The notes under the pieces are model-generated. The model saw nothing but the letters and a program-made list of their open reading frames with translations. It was not told the origin of the DNA and searched no databases. The position numbers and the translations under genes were made by a program. Of a DNA stretch of 44,387 bases, positions 23,894 through 33,049 are shown piece by piece. Source of the DNA: an uncultured Collinsella sp. Its GTDB lineage: Bacteria > Actinomycetota > Coriobacteriia > Coriobacteriales > Coriobacteriaceae. The stretch covers positions 1 to 44,387 of the forward strand of contig CABRZN010000005.1 of the NCBI GenBank assembly GCA_902475445.1, written 5' to 3'. Numbering within the stretch: position 1 is the stretch's first letter; each line of letters begins with the position of its first letter.

Positions 23894-26800
23894 ATGGCGA
23901 ACACCCAGAACTATATTAACCACCTGCTGCAGAACACCGGCATCACGCCGGCATGCAGCGAAGAAGAGCGCTTGGCTGCCGAGGATATCGCTCAGATCTT
24001 CCGCAACCACGGCTTTGATCCCGAGGTTCAGGAGTTCAATGCCCCGGCGCCCAGCAGGTTGGCATTTGCCGTTACCGGTATTCTTGCGTTTGCCGGCGCC
24101 CTGCTGATGGGCATCGGCGGCGGCATCGGCTTGGTCGGCACCTTGCTGGCCATTGTCGGTGCCGTTCTTTACGTGCTCGAGCGCACGGGCCACCCCGTGG
24201 TTTCGCGCCTGGGCAAGACGGGCGTGAGCCAAAATGTCATCGCCTACCACAAGGCCTCGGGCCCGCTCGCGTCTCCGCGCAACCGCCCGGTGGTCGTTGT
24301 CGCACACTACGACTCTCCCCGTGCTGAGCTGCTCGCCCGCGAGCCCTATGCTTCGTATCGTGCGCTCATCGCCAAGCTGTTGCCCGTTGCCACGGTTGCC
24401 CCTGCTGCCGTTGCCATCTTGCGTATCCTGCCGCTCCCCGGCGCGCTCAAGGTTCTGCTGTGGATTGTCGCGATCCTCGCTTCCCTCGTTGCGCTCGCCA
24501 ACGCGGCAAACATCATTTCTAACCGTTTTGTGCTTCCCTATACGTCCGGCGCAGTGTGCAACAAGTCTTCTGTCGCCGCTATGCTCGGCGTTATGGACAA
24601 CGTTGCTCCCTTCCAGGGCGAAAACGAGTTTCCCGACGATGTTCCGTTCGATACCTATTTTGGGGAGCAGAAGCGTCGTGCCGAGGAGATGGCGCGCGCA
24701 GCAGCGGAGTATGCCGCGGCCCAACAGCAAAACGACTACGGCAACACCATCGAGTATGAAGAGCCTACCTACGCCGAGGACGAGTTCGGTCAGCCGATTG
24801 CTCCCGACGCTCAGACCGAGCCCGAACAGGGCGAGGCTTTCGACGAGCAGATCGAGGGCTTTGAGGGTGCGTCTGCCGACGAGACGCTGATTGGCGCCAT
24901 CGTGCCCGAGGATCAGAATCAGGCTGTCCAGGCCGAAGAGTTCAATGACGAGGTTCCCACTGCCGAGCCGGCGGAGGAGCCTGTCGCGGCCGAGCCCGAG
25001 CCCAGGCTCTATCGCAATGCCGCCGGCAACATCCGCTTTGGTTCGGATGCCATCCGTGCGCTCGGAATGCTTCCCGAGTCCTGCACGCTCGATTACGAGG
25101 AAGGCGAGGAGCCGACGTTTGAGCCCGAGCCTGCCCCCGTCGTGACTGCATCTGCGCCCGTTGTCGCCGTGGATGATGAGTCTGCCGCGGTTGCCGCTGC
25201 CGTTGCCGAGCCCGAGGCGGTGTCCGCGATCGATCCCGCGGCAGGACTGGACATTTTGGCTCCCGCCGTGCCGGCGCAAGACGTTACGGACGAGCCTGAC
25301 GACGATTACGCTGAACAGCCGAGGCGCGTGTCTTACGAGAGCGATACTGATTTCTCGGCCGAGATTCCCGCGGCAACGCCCCATGCCGATATTGCATCCG
25401 CGTTCTCTTCGATTGGCGCCAGCGCTTCCAACTTCTTTAAGGGTGCGCTTGCAAAGGGCAGGAAATTTGTCGACGATTTCGAGGGGAAGCGCGTTGCCGC
25501 ACGCGAGGCTGCCGAGCAGGAGGCTATCGCTCAGCAGCAGGCAGCCGAGGCGGCACGTGAGTGCGCGGCGCAAGAGTTCGAGCAGAACGAGGCTATGCAG
25601 TCCGTGCCTGTCGACGCCGCCGAAGCTACAACGTCCTTTGAGGCTCAGCAGCACGTCGATAGCACCATGCCGTTTGATGCCGCGCAGTTCGATTCCACGA
25701 TAACGTTTGAAAAGCAAGGCACCGCGATTGCCGAGCCCCTTCCTGTTTCCGATGAGCAGGGCGACGCGGCAGACGATGACGAGCCTATTGATGCTGCCGA
25801 AATCCAAGATGCCGCCGGGCACGAGCCCGTCGAGGTCAACTGTGATGAAGAGCAATACGCGGCAGCCGATCAAGGTGATTCGACCGAGGTCGAGCAGGAG
25901 GAAGTGCCTGCGGTTTCCGAGGCTCCCGAGACAGATGAGTCGAGGCCTTACTCCACGCAGATTTTCACCATGCCGACCCCGAGTGGTTCCGGTGCCACGG
26001 TTGCCGATGTTGCTCCCACCCAGGACGAAACGGTCGATTCCCTTATGGCCCAGATTTCCTCCCAGGCATCGCCGCGTCCGCAGATGAATGTTCCCGATCC
26101 GGCGTCGGCTCCGTCGCCTGCACCTTCCTCGTCTCCGCTGGCTTCGGTCCCCGATCCGTCGCTGCCGTCGATGAAGCAGGCAAACGTTGCGTCTCGCACG
26201 TCGCTGTTCGACCTTCCCGACCCCTCCGCACAGGTCAACGACCCCTTTGCTACCGCTCAGGGTCCCGAACCCACATCGGCACCCGTTGCGCCTCCTATGC
26301 CCGTTGCGTCGGGCGCTCAGCCGATCGAGACCATTTCGGCTCCCGCCCCTGCGGCACCTAAGTCTCGCAAGCGCGGCCTGGGCGGCCTGTTCGGTCGTAA
26401 AAAGAAAAACGAACAGGACAGCATGAGTGACTGGCTGGGCGTCGAAGACGATTACGATGCCAAGAAGTCCGGTCGCGGCATCGGTTCGTGGGATAATTTC
26501 GAGGACGATAACGATGGCTGGAAGGGCGGCGCTACGTCTTCCGACGGCGCTTCTTCCGAAGATATGCTCTCGGCTGTCGCTTCTATGGGCGACGATGAGC
26601 TGCTCGGTCACGATATCTGGTTTGTGGCAACGGGCGCCTCGGATTGTGATGGCTCCGGTATGAAGGCCTTCTTGGCTTCGCATCGCGATAAGCTCCGCGG
26701 CGTCTTCTTCATCAATCTTGAATCCGTCGGCGCCGGTAGGCTTTCGGTGGTGACGGTTGAGGGCGAACAGCAGCTGCTCAAGGGCGATCGCCGCATCATG

Positions 26801-27040
26801 AACCTGGTCAGCAAGGTGTGCAAGTCGTTCCATGTCGATTGTGGCGCGCTCGAGATGCCCTATGCCAAGACCGATGCCTACGCCGCGCTCGAGGCGAGCC
26901 GCCGAGCCCTCACCATCGCCGGTGTGGACGGCACACGTCTGGCTTGCGCTCGTACCGAGGACGACCTGCCCCACAATGTCAACCCGACGAACATTGCCAC
27001 GGTATCCGAGGTCGTGACCGAGGTTATCCGCCGTTCGTAG
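23894..27040 (+). CDS. M28-peptidase-like membrane protein with a very large disordered insert
   Basis: A 1048-residue protein. Residues 1-50 look like the M28 start; hydrophobic segments lie at about 56-77, 79-95, 160-180 and 185-208. VVVVAHYDSP (His138) and SGAVCNKSSVAAML (around 218-231) match the first metal-binding motifs, but the expected bridging Asp is replaced by Cys222 or nearby residues. From about 245 to 899 it is acidic, rich in Glu, Ala and Pro, and lacks any fold I recognise. The fold resumes at about 900 with WFVATGASDCDGSG, where GEE is expected, then FINLESVG and a final DLPHNVNP. Several catalytic positions are therefore changed, and the protein may be a pseudoenzyme. I use ATG 23894 because GGAG lies five bases before it; the open frame runs 50 codons further with no such site. 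Confidence 0.75.
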   Translation: MANTQNYINHLLQNTGITPACSEEERLAAEDIAQIFRNHGFDPEVQEFNAPAPSRLAFAVTGILAFAGALLMGIGGGIGLVGTLLAIVGAVLYVLERTGHPVVSRLGKTGVSQNVIAYHKASGPLASPRNRPVVVVAHYDSPRAELLAREPYASYRALIAKLLPVATVAPAAVAILRILPLPGALKVLLWIVAILASLVALANAANIISNRFVLPYTSGAVCNKSSVAAMLGVMDNVAPFQGENEFPDDVPFDTYFGEQKRRAEEMARAAAEYAAAQQQNDYGNTIEYEEPTYAEDEFGQPIAPDAQTEPEQGEAFDEQIEGFEGASADETLIGAIVPEDQNQAVQAEEFNDEVPTAEPAEEPVAAEPEPRLYRNAAGNIRFGSDAIRALGMLPESCTLDYEEGEEPTFEPEPAPVVTASAPVVAVDDESAAVAAAVAEPEAVSAIDPAAGLDILAPAVPAQDVTDEPDDDYAEQPRRVSYESDTDFSAEIPAATPHADIASAFSSIGASASNFFKGALAKGRKFVDDFEGKRVAAREAAEQEAIAQQQAAEAARECAAQEFEQNEAMQSVPVDAAEATTSFEAQQHVDSTMPFDAAQFDSTITFEKQGTAIAEPLPVSDEQGDAADDDEPIDAAEIQDAAGHEPVEVNCDEEQYAAADQGDSTEVEQEEVPAVSEAPETDESRPYSTQIFTMPTPSGSGATVADVAPTQDETVDSLMAQISSQASPRPQMNVPDPASAPSPAPSSSPLASVPDPSLPSMKQANVASRTSLFDLPDPSAQVNDPFATAQGPEPTSAPVAPPMPVASGAQPIETISAPAPAAPKSRKRGLGGLFGRKKKNEQDSMSDWLGVEDDYDAKKSGRGIGSWDNFEDDNDGWKGGATSSDGASSEDMLSAVASMGDDELLGHDIWFVATGASDCDGSGMKAFLASHRDKLRGVFFINLESVGAGRLSVVTVEGEQQLLKGDRRIMNLVSKVCKSFHVDCGALEMPYAKTDAYAALEASRRALTIAGVDGTRLACARTEDDLPHNVNPTNIATVSEVVTEVIRRS

Positions 27041-27061
27041 ACGGAGCTCTAAGGAGTCAAC

Positions 27062-27280
27062 GTGTTTTCGTATATTAAGCGCCATTGGCCTGTCTACGTG
27101 ATTTTGACCTTGATTGCCATTGCGTTAGGGTTTGGAGCTGCCTACATCGTGGGCGCGAAGGGCTCGACCCCCGCCTCCGCAATCAGCGAAGAGGTGGAGC
27201 AAGAACAGAGCACGGGTGCCGATGGGATTCCTGAGTCCGAGCAAGCAATCGTTGATGGTGGATCTTCGTCTGCAGAGTAG
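27062..27280 (+). CDS. Small membrane-anchored protein
   Basis: A 72-residue protein of unknown function. Residues about 11-31 are a transmembrane segment (VYVILTLIAIALGFGAAYIV). The remainder is acidic and low complexity (SEEVEQEQSTGADG), probably extracytoplasmic. GTG start after AAGGAG, 21 bases behind the M28-like gene, so the two are likely co-transcribed. A terminator follows. Confidence 0.7.
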   Translation: MFSYIKRHWPVYVILTLIAIALGFGAAYIVGAKGSTPASAISEEVEQEQSTGADGIPESEQAIVDGGSSSAE

Positions 27281-27303
27281 ATGCGGCGATTTAAATGATT
27301 GAA

Positions 27304-27339
27304 AGCGGGCGAGCCGGGGGACTGGCTTGCCCGCTTTTT
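27304..27339 (+). terminator. Terminator between convergent genes
   Basis: A 12-bp stem with one mismatch, 27304-27315 with 27324-27335, then TTTTT. A-rich bases on the left may let it also serve the minus-strand adhesin gene. Confidence 0.85.
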
Positions 27340-27346
27340 CATCGCG

Positions 27347-30300
27347 CTAGCGCTTCTTTGGGATTGACCTAAGGCGAGCGAACCATAGGGCTGCGGCACC
27401 CGAGGTCAGGAGCGCGGTGATGCAAGCGGCGATGGGAGCTGATCCTGTTGCCGGTAGGTCCTGCGGTAGGGTACAGCGTTGAATAACACTGTCCTCGTCA
27501 TGTGACTCAAGTTTATCGCCGCCGCCGTTGCGGCAAAGATCGACGCGTGCGCTGTTGGTGAGTGCAGTTTGGGGTGTGTAAGCCGACGTTGCCTGCATGT
27601 GCACGACTGCGCCCCGAGCATCTGTGCCAAGGATTGCTTTGGCATCGTCAAGGTCGTCGTGCTCATCTTTGAGATCATCGCGGGTCCAAGAATCCGTATC
27701 GCTTCGAGTCGTAAAGTCGGCGGCTACCGCACCGTATTCAATGCGAATGCCCGTCACGACGGTATTGGATGCAAGGTCGAGTTCTTTCGCCTCGAGTGTG
27801 GCGGATTCCGTGGTCGAGACATCCGCCTTCCAGAGGTGCCAGCCGTCGTAATCGACGAGGCGGCAATCTTCACCCAGACTCTCTTTTACTTCGTCGGACT
27901 CAAGCCAAGGATTTTCGTGCCCATCGTCAAGCGTCGCGTTTGCCGGCTCATCGACGTCTGTCGAGTCCAACGGCGTCGTGCGATACCACACGTTGCACAG
28001 ACCGTTGAGGTCGCCGATGGCGACGGGGGTTTCGATTGAGACGAATCTCGCCGTGCCGTCTTTGGCGCACTCAAGATCATCGGTAATCGTAAACTCATCA
28101 ACCCAAGTAGCGGAATCGTTTCGAGCATCGATGGTATAGGAGAAAAGCCCATCCGTATTGGTTTGCATCGCGGCGCGGTTTTTTCCATCGCCGTTAGCCA
28201 ACAGACCCTTCCCGATAGGTTGGACAAGTTCCTGACGCTTGTCGACCTGTCCTTTGATCTCGATGGGCGCATCCTTCATCGCGACGGATTGGACTTCTCC
28301 CGTATCCTTTATTTCAAACGTTATCTCCTCGGCAAGGTCATAGGTCCGCGGAGACATCGTTTCGCGCAACGAGTAGGTGCCGGGTGCAAGATGTTCGATG
28401 CGGTGCGGATTGTCGGATGAGGTCCAGGAGTCTATTTCGGTTTTATCGGGACCATATAAGGTGAGCTGTGCGCCTTTCACTTCCTGCTCTCCGCTTGCAT
28501 CGACCTTGGAGATATCAACCTTGGTGTAATCGTCGGATACGTTAAGCCGTGCTTCCACAACGGGTGTTTTCTGGTCGGCATAGGTAAGGTCGACGATATG
28601 ATGCGTCCGGTCGAGCAAGAAGCCGGTCGGCGCTTGAGTCTCGACAACCTCGTAGCGTGCGGTGCCAGATCCCAGCGGGAGGTCGTCCGCGCGTGCTTCT
28701 CCAGTTTCATCCGTCGTGACGGTAGCGACAGCCTCGCCGTCGAGCGCGGCAATGCTACCGTCGGGGCGCACGATATCACCTGAGGCACGGATCTCAAAGA
28801 TGGCGCCCGCGAGGCTGCTGCCGTCTACGGCATCGGTTTTAACGATCCTGATGTTTCCGGTCGCGGCGTGGTCATAATACGAGACGATTGCAACGGGCGT
28901 TAGGTTTATATCGGCGGGTATGTTTACCTCGATCTCTCCGCCGACAAGATAGGGCTCTTTGGCCGAGGTTTCGCGTACATAATAGGTGCCCGGCACGAGC
29001 GATTCGGGCAGTGTGACGGTGCCGGTCGCGTCAGTCGTAAAGGTGTCCATTACGTTATGTGCTGGATACCAGCATGTTTGTGAGACAGGTTTGTGATTGC
29101 TGTCGAGGAGTTGGAAGGTGAATCCGGCTAGGGGAACAGAGGCGCCTGTTTGGGCATCGCGTTTTACAATCTGGAGATGCGTCGACAGAGCGTGGTTGTC
29201 CACGATATATTGAAGCTCGGCGCCGTCGGAAATCTGATTGGCCTCGACGGTCCATTCCCCCGCACGTTTAAAACCCTCGGGGACGGTTTCCGGAACCTCA
29301 CGAACCGTGTAGCCGGCGCGGTCGTATGGGACGGCTCCGTGGACACCGGCTGGTCGCTTGCCTGTGCCGAACCATGCTTCGGGCTGGTCTTTGGTGGAGG
29401 CAAAGCCATAGATGTTTGTAGTCAGTGTGCCAACAACCTGCTGAGAGCTGTTACTGACAACCTCAAAGACAACATCTCCTGCCGGCTGCTCCAGGCCGGA
29501 TTGATCGCTATTGCCGTAGTCCTTGAATTTGGAAATCTCAAGGTCAAACGCAATGGGGATATTGGAAACGCGAGATTCGATCTCGACCACGCCTGAATCG
29601 CCGAGTTGGTCGGCTCCAACGGTGTAAGACCAACTGTCACCGGAGGGCAAATAGCCCTCGGGCGCCTTCGATTCATAGATGGTAAAGGTTCCCAGGGGGA
29701 CATCGGTGAGGGTAGCTCGACCGCTTTCATCGGTCCTGAGAGTTTGTGTCCATCCAGGGGTTGATTGCGATACGCACACGAATTCTGCTCCTGCGAGCGA
29801 AGCTCCAACTTGGGGGCCTGCATTCGTTGCGGCGTCGAGCTTTACAATGCGCAAGGTAATGGTGCCGGGTTGTTCATCAATGGTGACGTATCCGCCGTTA
29901 TTCGTCGTGGTAAAGGCAATGCGATCGTGCAGGGGGATATAACCAGCTGGCGCTGTTGTCTCAACTAGGTAGTATGCCGTGTTGGGTAGGAGTGTTGCCT
30001 GCGCTCGACCGTTGCTGTCCATCTGGACGGTGCCGACACGCGCGCCGCTGGCGCTCTCAAAAACATCGAATGTTGCCCCGTCAAACTGATAAGTATTGTT
30101 TCCGCTGGTAATGGCAGCGTTTGCAGACTGCTTTTGGAAGGAAACAGAGACCGCCGGCAGTACATAGAGCATGTCTTGACGTTTGCTGCCGCCCGATACG
30201 GTTCCTATATAGCGCCGCGCGCGGTGCGGAGCGGCTTTGATGCTTCCTGATTTTGCGCTGTCGTGGAGCCACCGCGCAGCCGCCACGACTTCATTGTCGG

Positions 30301-30778
30301 CGGTAAAGTGCCCGCTCTTGGTTTTGCCCTGAGCGGTCGTGTAGGAGTAGGTGCCGTCGACATGGGTAGTGCCGTTGAGCATCCATACGGCAAGCTGGGT
30401 GGCGGCGCGGGCGCGATCGGGTGAAAGATGGTAACCGCCAAACGACGTGGCGGTAGGATATCCGTGACAAACGATTGCCGCGAACTCGTCGTCGAGCCAC
30501 ACCCAGCCTTGATCAAAGTTGAGCCATGGGCCGCCCGGCTTGGTGGGGCCGGGGCGCTCCTGGTTCATGCAGTAGGCAATCGAGGCGTCTTGAGCTTCAT
30601 ACTTGCCGATGAAGAAGGGCCCACAATCATCGCTAATAGTGCGGAAGCCGAGCTGGTCGTAGCCATCGACGGCAAATGCGGCTCCCGGTGCCAGACAGCC
30701 GAAAAGCAGGAAGAGGAGCAGGAGCAGCGGACCTGTTGCGATTGCGCTGTGGACAGAGTGCGTGGGTGCGTTGGACAT
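27347..30778 (-). CDS. LPXTG-anchored surface adhesin with thioester and Cna-B/SpaA-like domains
   Basis: A 1143-residue cell-wall protein. It has a signal peptide with a hydrophobic core around 17-35 and likely cleavage after AAFA (36). Residues about 40-190 resemble a thioester domain, with Cys70 (IAYCMNQ) and Gln128 (ATQLAVWML) as the expected cross-link; such domains bind host amines covalently. Several Cna-B/SpaA-type beta domains follow, shown by repeated phrases such as YYLVETTAPAGYIPL, FTIYESKAPEGYLPSG and YEVVETQAPTGFLLDRT, which usually carry Lys-Asn isopeptide bonds. The end has LPATG near residue 1108, a hydrophobic helix and a basic tail. AAGGAG precedes the ATG. No sortase gene is in this window. 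It stands alone between a tRNA and the M28-like gene and looks richer in A+T than the gyrase region. Confidence 0.88.
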   Translation of the reverse strand: MSNAPTHSVHSAIATGPLLLLLFLLFGCLAPGAAFAVDGYDQLGFRTISDDCGPFFIGKYEAQDASIAYCMNQERPGPTKPGGPWLNFDQGWVWLDDEFAAIVCHGYPTATSFGGYHLSPDRARAATQLAVWMLNGTTHVDGTYSYTTAQGKTKSGHFTADNEVVAAARWLHDSAKSGSIKAAPHRARRYIGTVSGGSKRQDMLYVLPAVSVSFQKQSANAAITSGNNTYQFDGATFDVFESASGARVGTVQMDSNGRAQATLLPNTAYYLVETTAPAGYIPLHDRIAFTTTNNGGYVTIDEQPGTITLRIVKLDAATNAGPQVGASLAGAEFVCVSQSTPGWTQTLRTDESGRATLTDVPLGTFTIYESKAPEGYLPSGDSWSYTVGADQLGDSGVVEIESRVSNIPIAFDLEISKFKDYGNSDQSGLEQPAGDVVFEVVSNSSQQVVGTLTTNIYGFASTKDQPEAWFGTGKRPAGVHGAVPYDRAGYTVREVPETVPEGFKRAGEWTVEANQISDGAELQYIVDNHALSTHLQIVKRDAQTGASVPLAGFTFQLLDSNHKPVSQTCWYPAHNVMDTFTTDATGTVTLPESLVPGTYYVRETSAKEPYLVGGEIEVNIPADINLTPVAIVSYYDHAATGNIRIVKTDAVDGSSLAGAIFEIRASGDIVRPDGSIAALDGEAVATVTTDETGEARADDLPLGSGTARYEVVETQAPTGFLLDRTHHIVDLTYADQKTPVVEARLNVSDDYTKVDISKVDASGEQEVKGAQLTLYGPDKTEIDSWTSSDNPHRIEHLAPGTYSLRETMSPRTYDLAEEITFEIKDTGEVQSVAMKDAPIEIKGQVDKRQELVQPIGKGLLANGDGKNRAAMQTNTDGLFSYTIDARNDSATWVDEFTITDDLECAKDGTARFVSIETPVAIGDLNGLCNVWYRTTPLDSTDVDEPANATLDDGHENPWLESDEVKESLGEDCRLVDYDGWHLWKADVSTTESATLEAKELDLASNTVVTGIRIEYGAVAADFTTRSDTDSWTRDDLKDEHDDLDDAKAILGTDARGAVVHMQATSAYTPQTALTNSARVDLCRNGGGDKLESHDEDSVIQRCTLPQDLPATGSAPIAACITALLTSGAAALWFARLRSIPKKR

Positions 30779-31032
30779 GGCTGCTCCTTATCCCTCGTGC
30801 GCCGCATGGGGAGGTTGCGACGCGTAGGATGAGGCTACCCCCGAGGTTCATGCGGGTAAGTACCGGAGCCTGACCAAAAGCTTGCCCAATTCCTGACAAA
30901 TTGAGCTCAAATACAACAATCAGGCAAAAGCGCAGGTAGAAGATAAGGAGAACAGGAGGCCAAAGGTCCTCGTCTCCACAATTGATGCGATTTTCAAACG
31001 AATCTCCACAGCTAAAACAAGCATCGCCACCC
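30779..31032. other. Intergenic region upstream of the adhesin
   Basis: About 250 bases between the adhesin start and the tRNA-Gly promoter. It should hold the adhesin promoter, but I see no convincing -35/-10 pair. No gene or clear repeat is visible. Confidence 0.4.
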
Positions 31033-31062
31033 TTGTATCGAACAAGACAACCGCGTTATACT
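31033..31062 (+). promoter_or_regulatory. Promoter of tRNA-Gly
   Basis: TTGTAT at 31033-31038 and TATACT at 31057-31062, 18 bases apart, 13 bases before the mature tRNA 5' end. Confidence 0.6.
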
Positions 31063-31075
31063 AGCCAACACACAA

Positions 31076-31150
31076 GCGGGCATCGCCAAGTGGTAAGGCA
31101 TCAGCTTCCCAAGCTGACACTCGCGGGTTCGAGTCCCGTTGCCCGCTCCA
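31076..31150 (+). tRNA. tRNA-Gly (anticodon CCC)
   Basis: A complete cloverleaf: acceptor GCGGGCA paired with TGCCCGC, a D-arm, an anticodon stem TCAGC/GCTGA with loop TTCCCAA, and a T-arm GCGGG-TTCGAGT-CCCGT. The anticodon CCC reads GGG. CCA is encoded at 31148-31150. Its last 18 bases recur twice downstream. Confidence 0.95.
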
Positions 31151-31157
31151 GAAAAAG

Positions 31158-31196
31158 TAAAAGCACGACACCGTTCCGGTGCCGTGCTTTTTTCAA
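31158..31196 (+). terminator. Terminator after tRNA-Gly
   Basis: A stem of about 14 bp with one mismatch, centred on TTC at 31174-31176, followed by TTTTTT. Confidence 0.8.
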
Positions 31197-31204
31197 TAAA
31201 GCGC

Positions 31205-31220
31205 CGGGACTCGAACCCGC
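31205..31220 (-). repeat. Inverted copy of the tRNA-Gly T-arm
   Basis: The minus strand reads GCGGGTTCGAGTCCCG, identical to 16 bases of the tRNA-Gly T-arm. It lies just beyond the terminator in reverse orientation, with no cloverleaf around it. Confidence 0.65.
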
Positions 31221-31289
31221 CAGGGTGCGAGCGTAAAACAAACGCGAAGCGTTTGTAGCGAGCAGGCGAAGGCGCCGGCAGGCGCCTGA

Positions 31290-31341
31290 AGCCGGTGCGG
31301 ATTTGCGAAGCAAATACGCGGACGTCCCGTTGCCCGCTCCA
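31290..31341 (+). repeat. 52-bp repeat ending in a tRNA-Gly 3' end, copy A
   Basis: Its last 18 bases, 31324-31341, equal the tRNA-Gly 3' end with CCA. The first part has a small hairpin, ATTTGCGAAGCAAAT. It matches copy B at 49 of 52 positions. Confidence 0.8.
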
Positions 31342-31420
31342 TCGAGCGCGGGAGACTTTGGGGCGGCCAATTCAACAAAGTCTTCCCCATCGTCTCCGTG
31401 AATCCGAGGAGATCGACCGC

Positions 31421-31472
31421 AGCCGGTGAGGATTTGCGAAGCAAATGCGCAGACGTCCCGTTGCCCGCTCCA
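31421..31472 (+). repeat. 52-bp repeat ending in a tRNA-Gly 3' end, copy B
   Basis: Second copy of the unit, 131 bases after the first, with the same hairpin and the same 18-base tRNA-Gly end. It could be a remnant attachment site or a duplicated tRNA fragment. No integrase is nearby. Confidence 0.8.
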
Positions 31473-31574
31473 ATTCCAAAATGTTAGGTTAATGCCTGCT
31501 GCCCATACTTGCACCTGCGCACGGTACAATGGTTGGGTTACGACCAACGTGCCAATAACCAAAAAGGAGCCGCT

Positions 31575-32921
31575 ATGATCGATCGCTATACCCGCCCGGA
31601 GATGGGACACATCTTCTCCCTCGAGAACAAGTACGCCATTTGGCAGGAGATCGAGGTCCTGGCCTGTGAGGCCCAGGCGGAGCTCGGCAAGATCGGCATT
31701 TCTAAAGACGAAGCCCAGTGGATCCGCGACCATGCCAACTTTGAGAAGGCAAAGGTCGACGAGATCGAGGAGGTCACGCGCCACGACGTCATCGCCTTCC
31801 TGACCAACATGAAGGAGTATATCGACGCCGATGTTCCCGAGGGCGACCCCAAGCCCAGCCGCTGGGTTCACTATGGCATGACCAGCTCCGATCTGGGCGA
31901 CACGGCTCTGTGCTACCAGCTCACCCAGGCCTGCGACCTGATCATCGAGGACGTCAAGAAGCTCGGCGAGATTTGCAAGCGTCGCGCCTTTGAGGAGCGC
32001 AACACGCTCTGTGCCGGCCGCACTCATGGCATCCACGCCGAGCCGATGACCTTCGGCATGAAGTTCGGCTCTTGGGCCTGGGAACTCAAGCGCGATCTGG
32101 ATCGCCTTGAGGACGCCCGCAAGAATGTTGCCTTCGGTGCCATCTCGGGTGCTGTCGGCACGTACAGCTCCATCGAGCCGTTTGTCGAGGAGTATGTCTG
32201 CGAGCACCTGGGCCTGGTTCACGACCCGCTGTCCACGCAAGTTATCAGCCGCGACCATCACGCCTATCTCGCCGGCGTTCTTGCCACCACCGCGGCCACC
32301 TGTGAGCGCATCGCTACCGAGGTTCGCAATCTGCAGAAGACTGATACCCTCGAGGCCGAGGAGCCGTTCCGCAAGGGTCAAAAGGGCAGCTCCGCCATGC
32401 CGCACAAGCGCAACCCGATCACCATGGAGAAGGTCTGCGGTCTGTCGCGCATCGTGAAGTCCAACGCTCAGGTTGCCTTCGATAACGTCGCCCTGTGGCA
32501 CGAGCGTGACATTTCGCACTCCTCTGCCGAGCGCGTCGCCCAGGCCGACAGCTTCATCGCGCTCGACCACATGTTCCAGTGCCTCATCCGCGTTATCGAC
32601 GGCCTGCAGCTGTACCCTGCCCGCATGATGGCCAACCTCAACAAGACCCGTGGTCTCATCTTCTCCTCCAAGGTTCTGCTGGCCCTCGTCGATACGGGCA
32701 TCACCCGCGAGGACGCGTACGCCATTGTGCAGGAGAACGCCATGGCAACCTGGCATGAGGTACAGGATTGTGTCTCCGGCCCCACCTTTAAGGAGCGTCT
32801 CGAGGCCGACCCGCGCTGCACCGTCAGTCAGGAGAAGCTCGACGAGATCTTTGATCCGTGGGACTTCCTCACCCGTATCGACACGGTCTTTGATCGTCTG
32901 GAGCAGCTGAGCTTCGAGTAG
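31575..32921 (+). CDS. purB: Adenylosuccinate lyase
   Basis: Cleaves SAICAR to AICAR and adenylosuccinate to AMP, releasing fumarate, so it acts twice in purine synthesis. The 448 residues carry the family signature GSSAMPHKRNP, the catalytic-region TSSDLGDTAL and the GRTHGIHAEPMTF His motif. AAAAGGAG is six bases before the ATG giving MIDRYTRPEM; the longer open frame has no ribosome site. purC lies about 5.5 kb downstream, not in the same operon. A TACAAT at 31525-31530 may be its -10. Confidence 0.96.
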   Translation: MIDRYTRPEMGHIFSLENKYAIWQEIEVLACEAQAELGKIGISKDEAQWIRDHANFEKAKVDEIEEVTRHDVIAFLTNMKEYIDADVPEGDPKPSRWVHYGMTSSDLGDTALCYQLTQACDLIIEDVKKLGEICKRRAFEERNTLCAGRTHGIHAEPMTFGMKFGSWAWELKRDLDRLEDARKNVAFGAISGAVGTYSSIEPFVEEYVCEHLGLVHDPLSTQVISRDHHAYLAGVLATTAATCERIATEVRNLQKTDTLEAEEPFRKGQKGSSAMPHKRNPITMEKVCGLSRIVKSNAQVAFDNVALWHERDISHSSAERVAQADSFIALDHMFQCLIRVIDGLQLYPARMMANLNKTRGLIFSSKVLLALVDTGITREDAYAIVQENAMATWHEVQDCVSGPTFKERLEADPRCTVSQEKLDEIFDPWDFLTRIDTVFDRLEQLSFE

Positions 32922-32947
32922 GTTCGGGCATAACGTTAGCTTTTTAG

Positions 32948-32985
32948 GGCGCTTTGCTGGTAATGTGTGTTGCCGGCAAAGCGCC
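32948..32985 (+). terminator. Hairpin after purB, possible terminator
   Basis: Arms at 32948-32960 and 32973-32985 pair with one mismatch. The following sequence is only modestly T-rich, so termination may be weak. Confidence 0.5.
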
Positions 32986-33049
32986 TCGTTGCATTTAGGG
33001 AAAGACGGGGATAATAGTCGTCTCGAATAACATTCTGAGAGGGGATCGC

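Noticed and set aside
23843..27085. 1080-codon minus-strand open frame
   Set aside because: It mirrors the M28-like gene; the protein is Arg/Gly/Leu-rich noise with no ribosome site or domain.
31193..31444. 83-codon minus-strand open frame after tRNA-Gly
   Set aside because: It runs through tRNA-derived repeats and has no ribosome site or domain.
31101..32756. 551-codon minus-strand open frame
   Set aside because: It is antisense to purB and runs through the tRNA-Gly repeats; no domain is visible.
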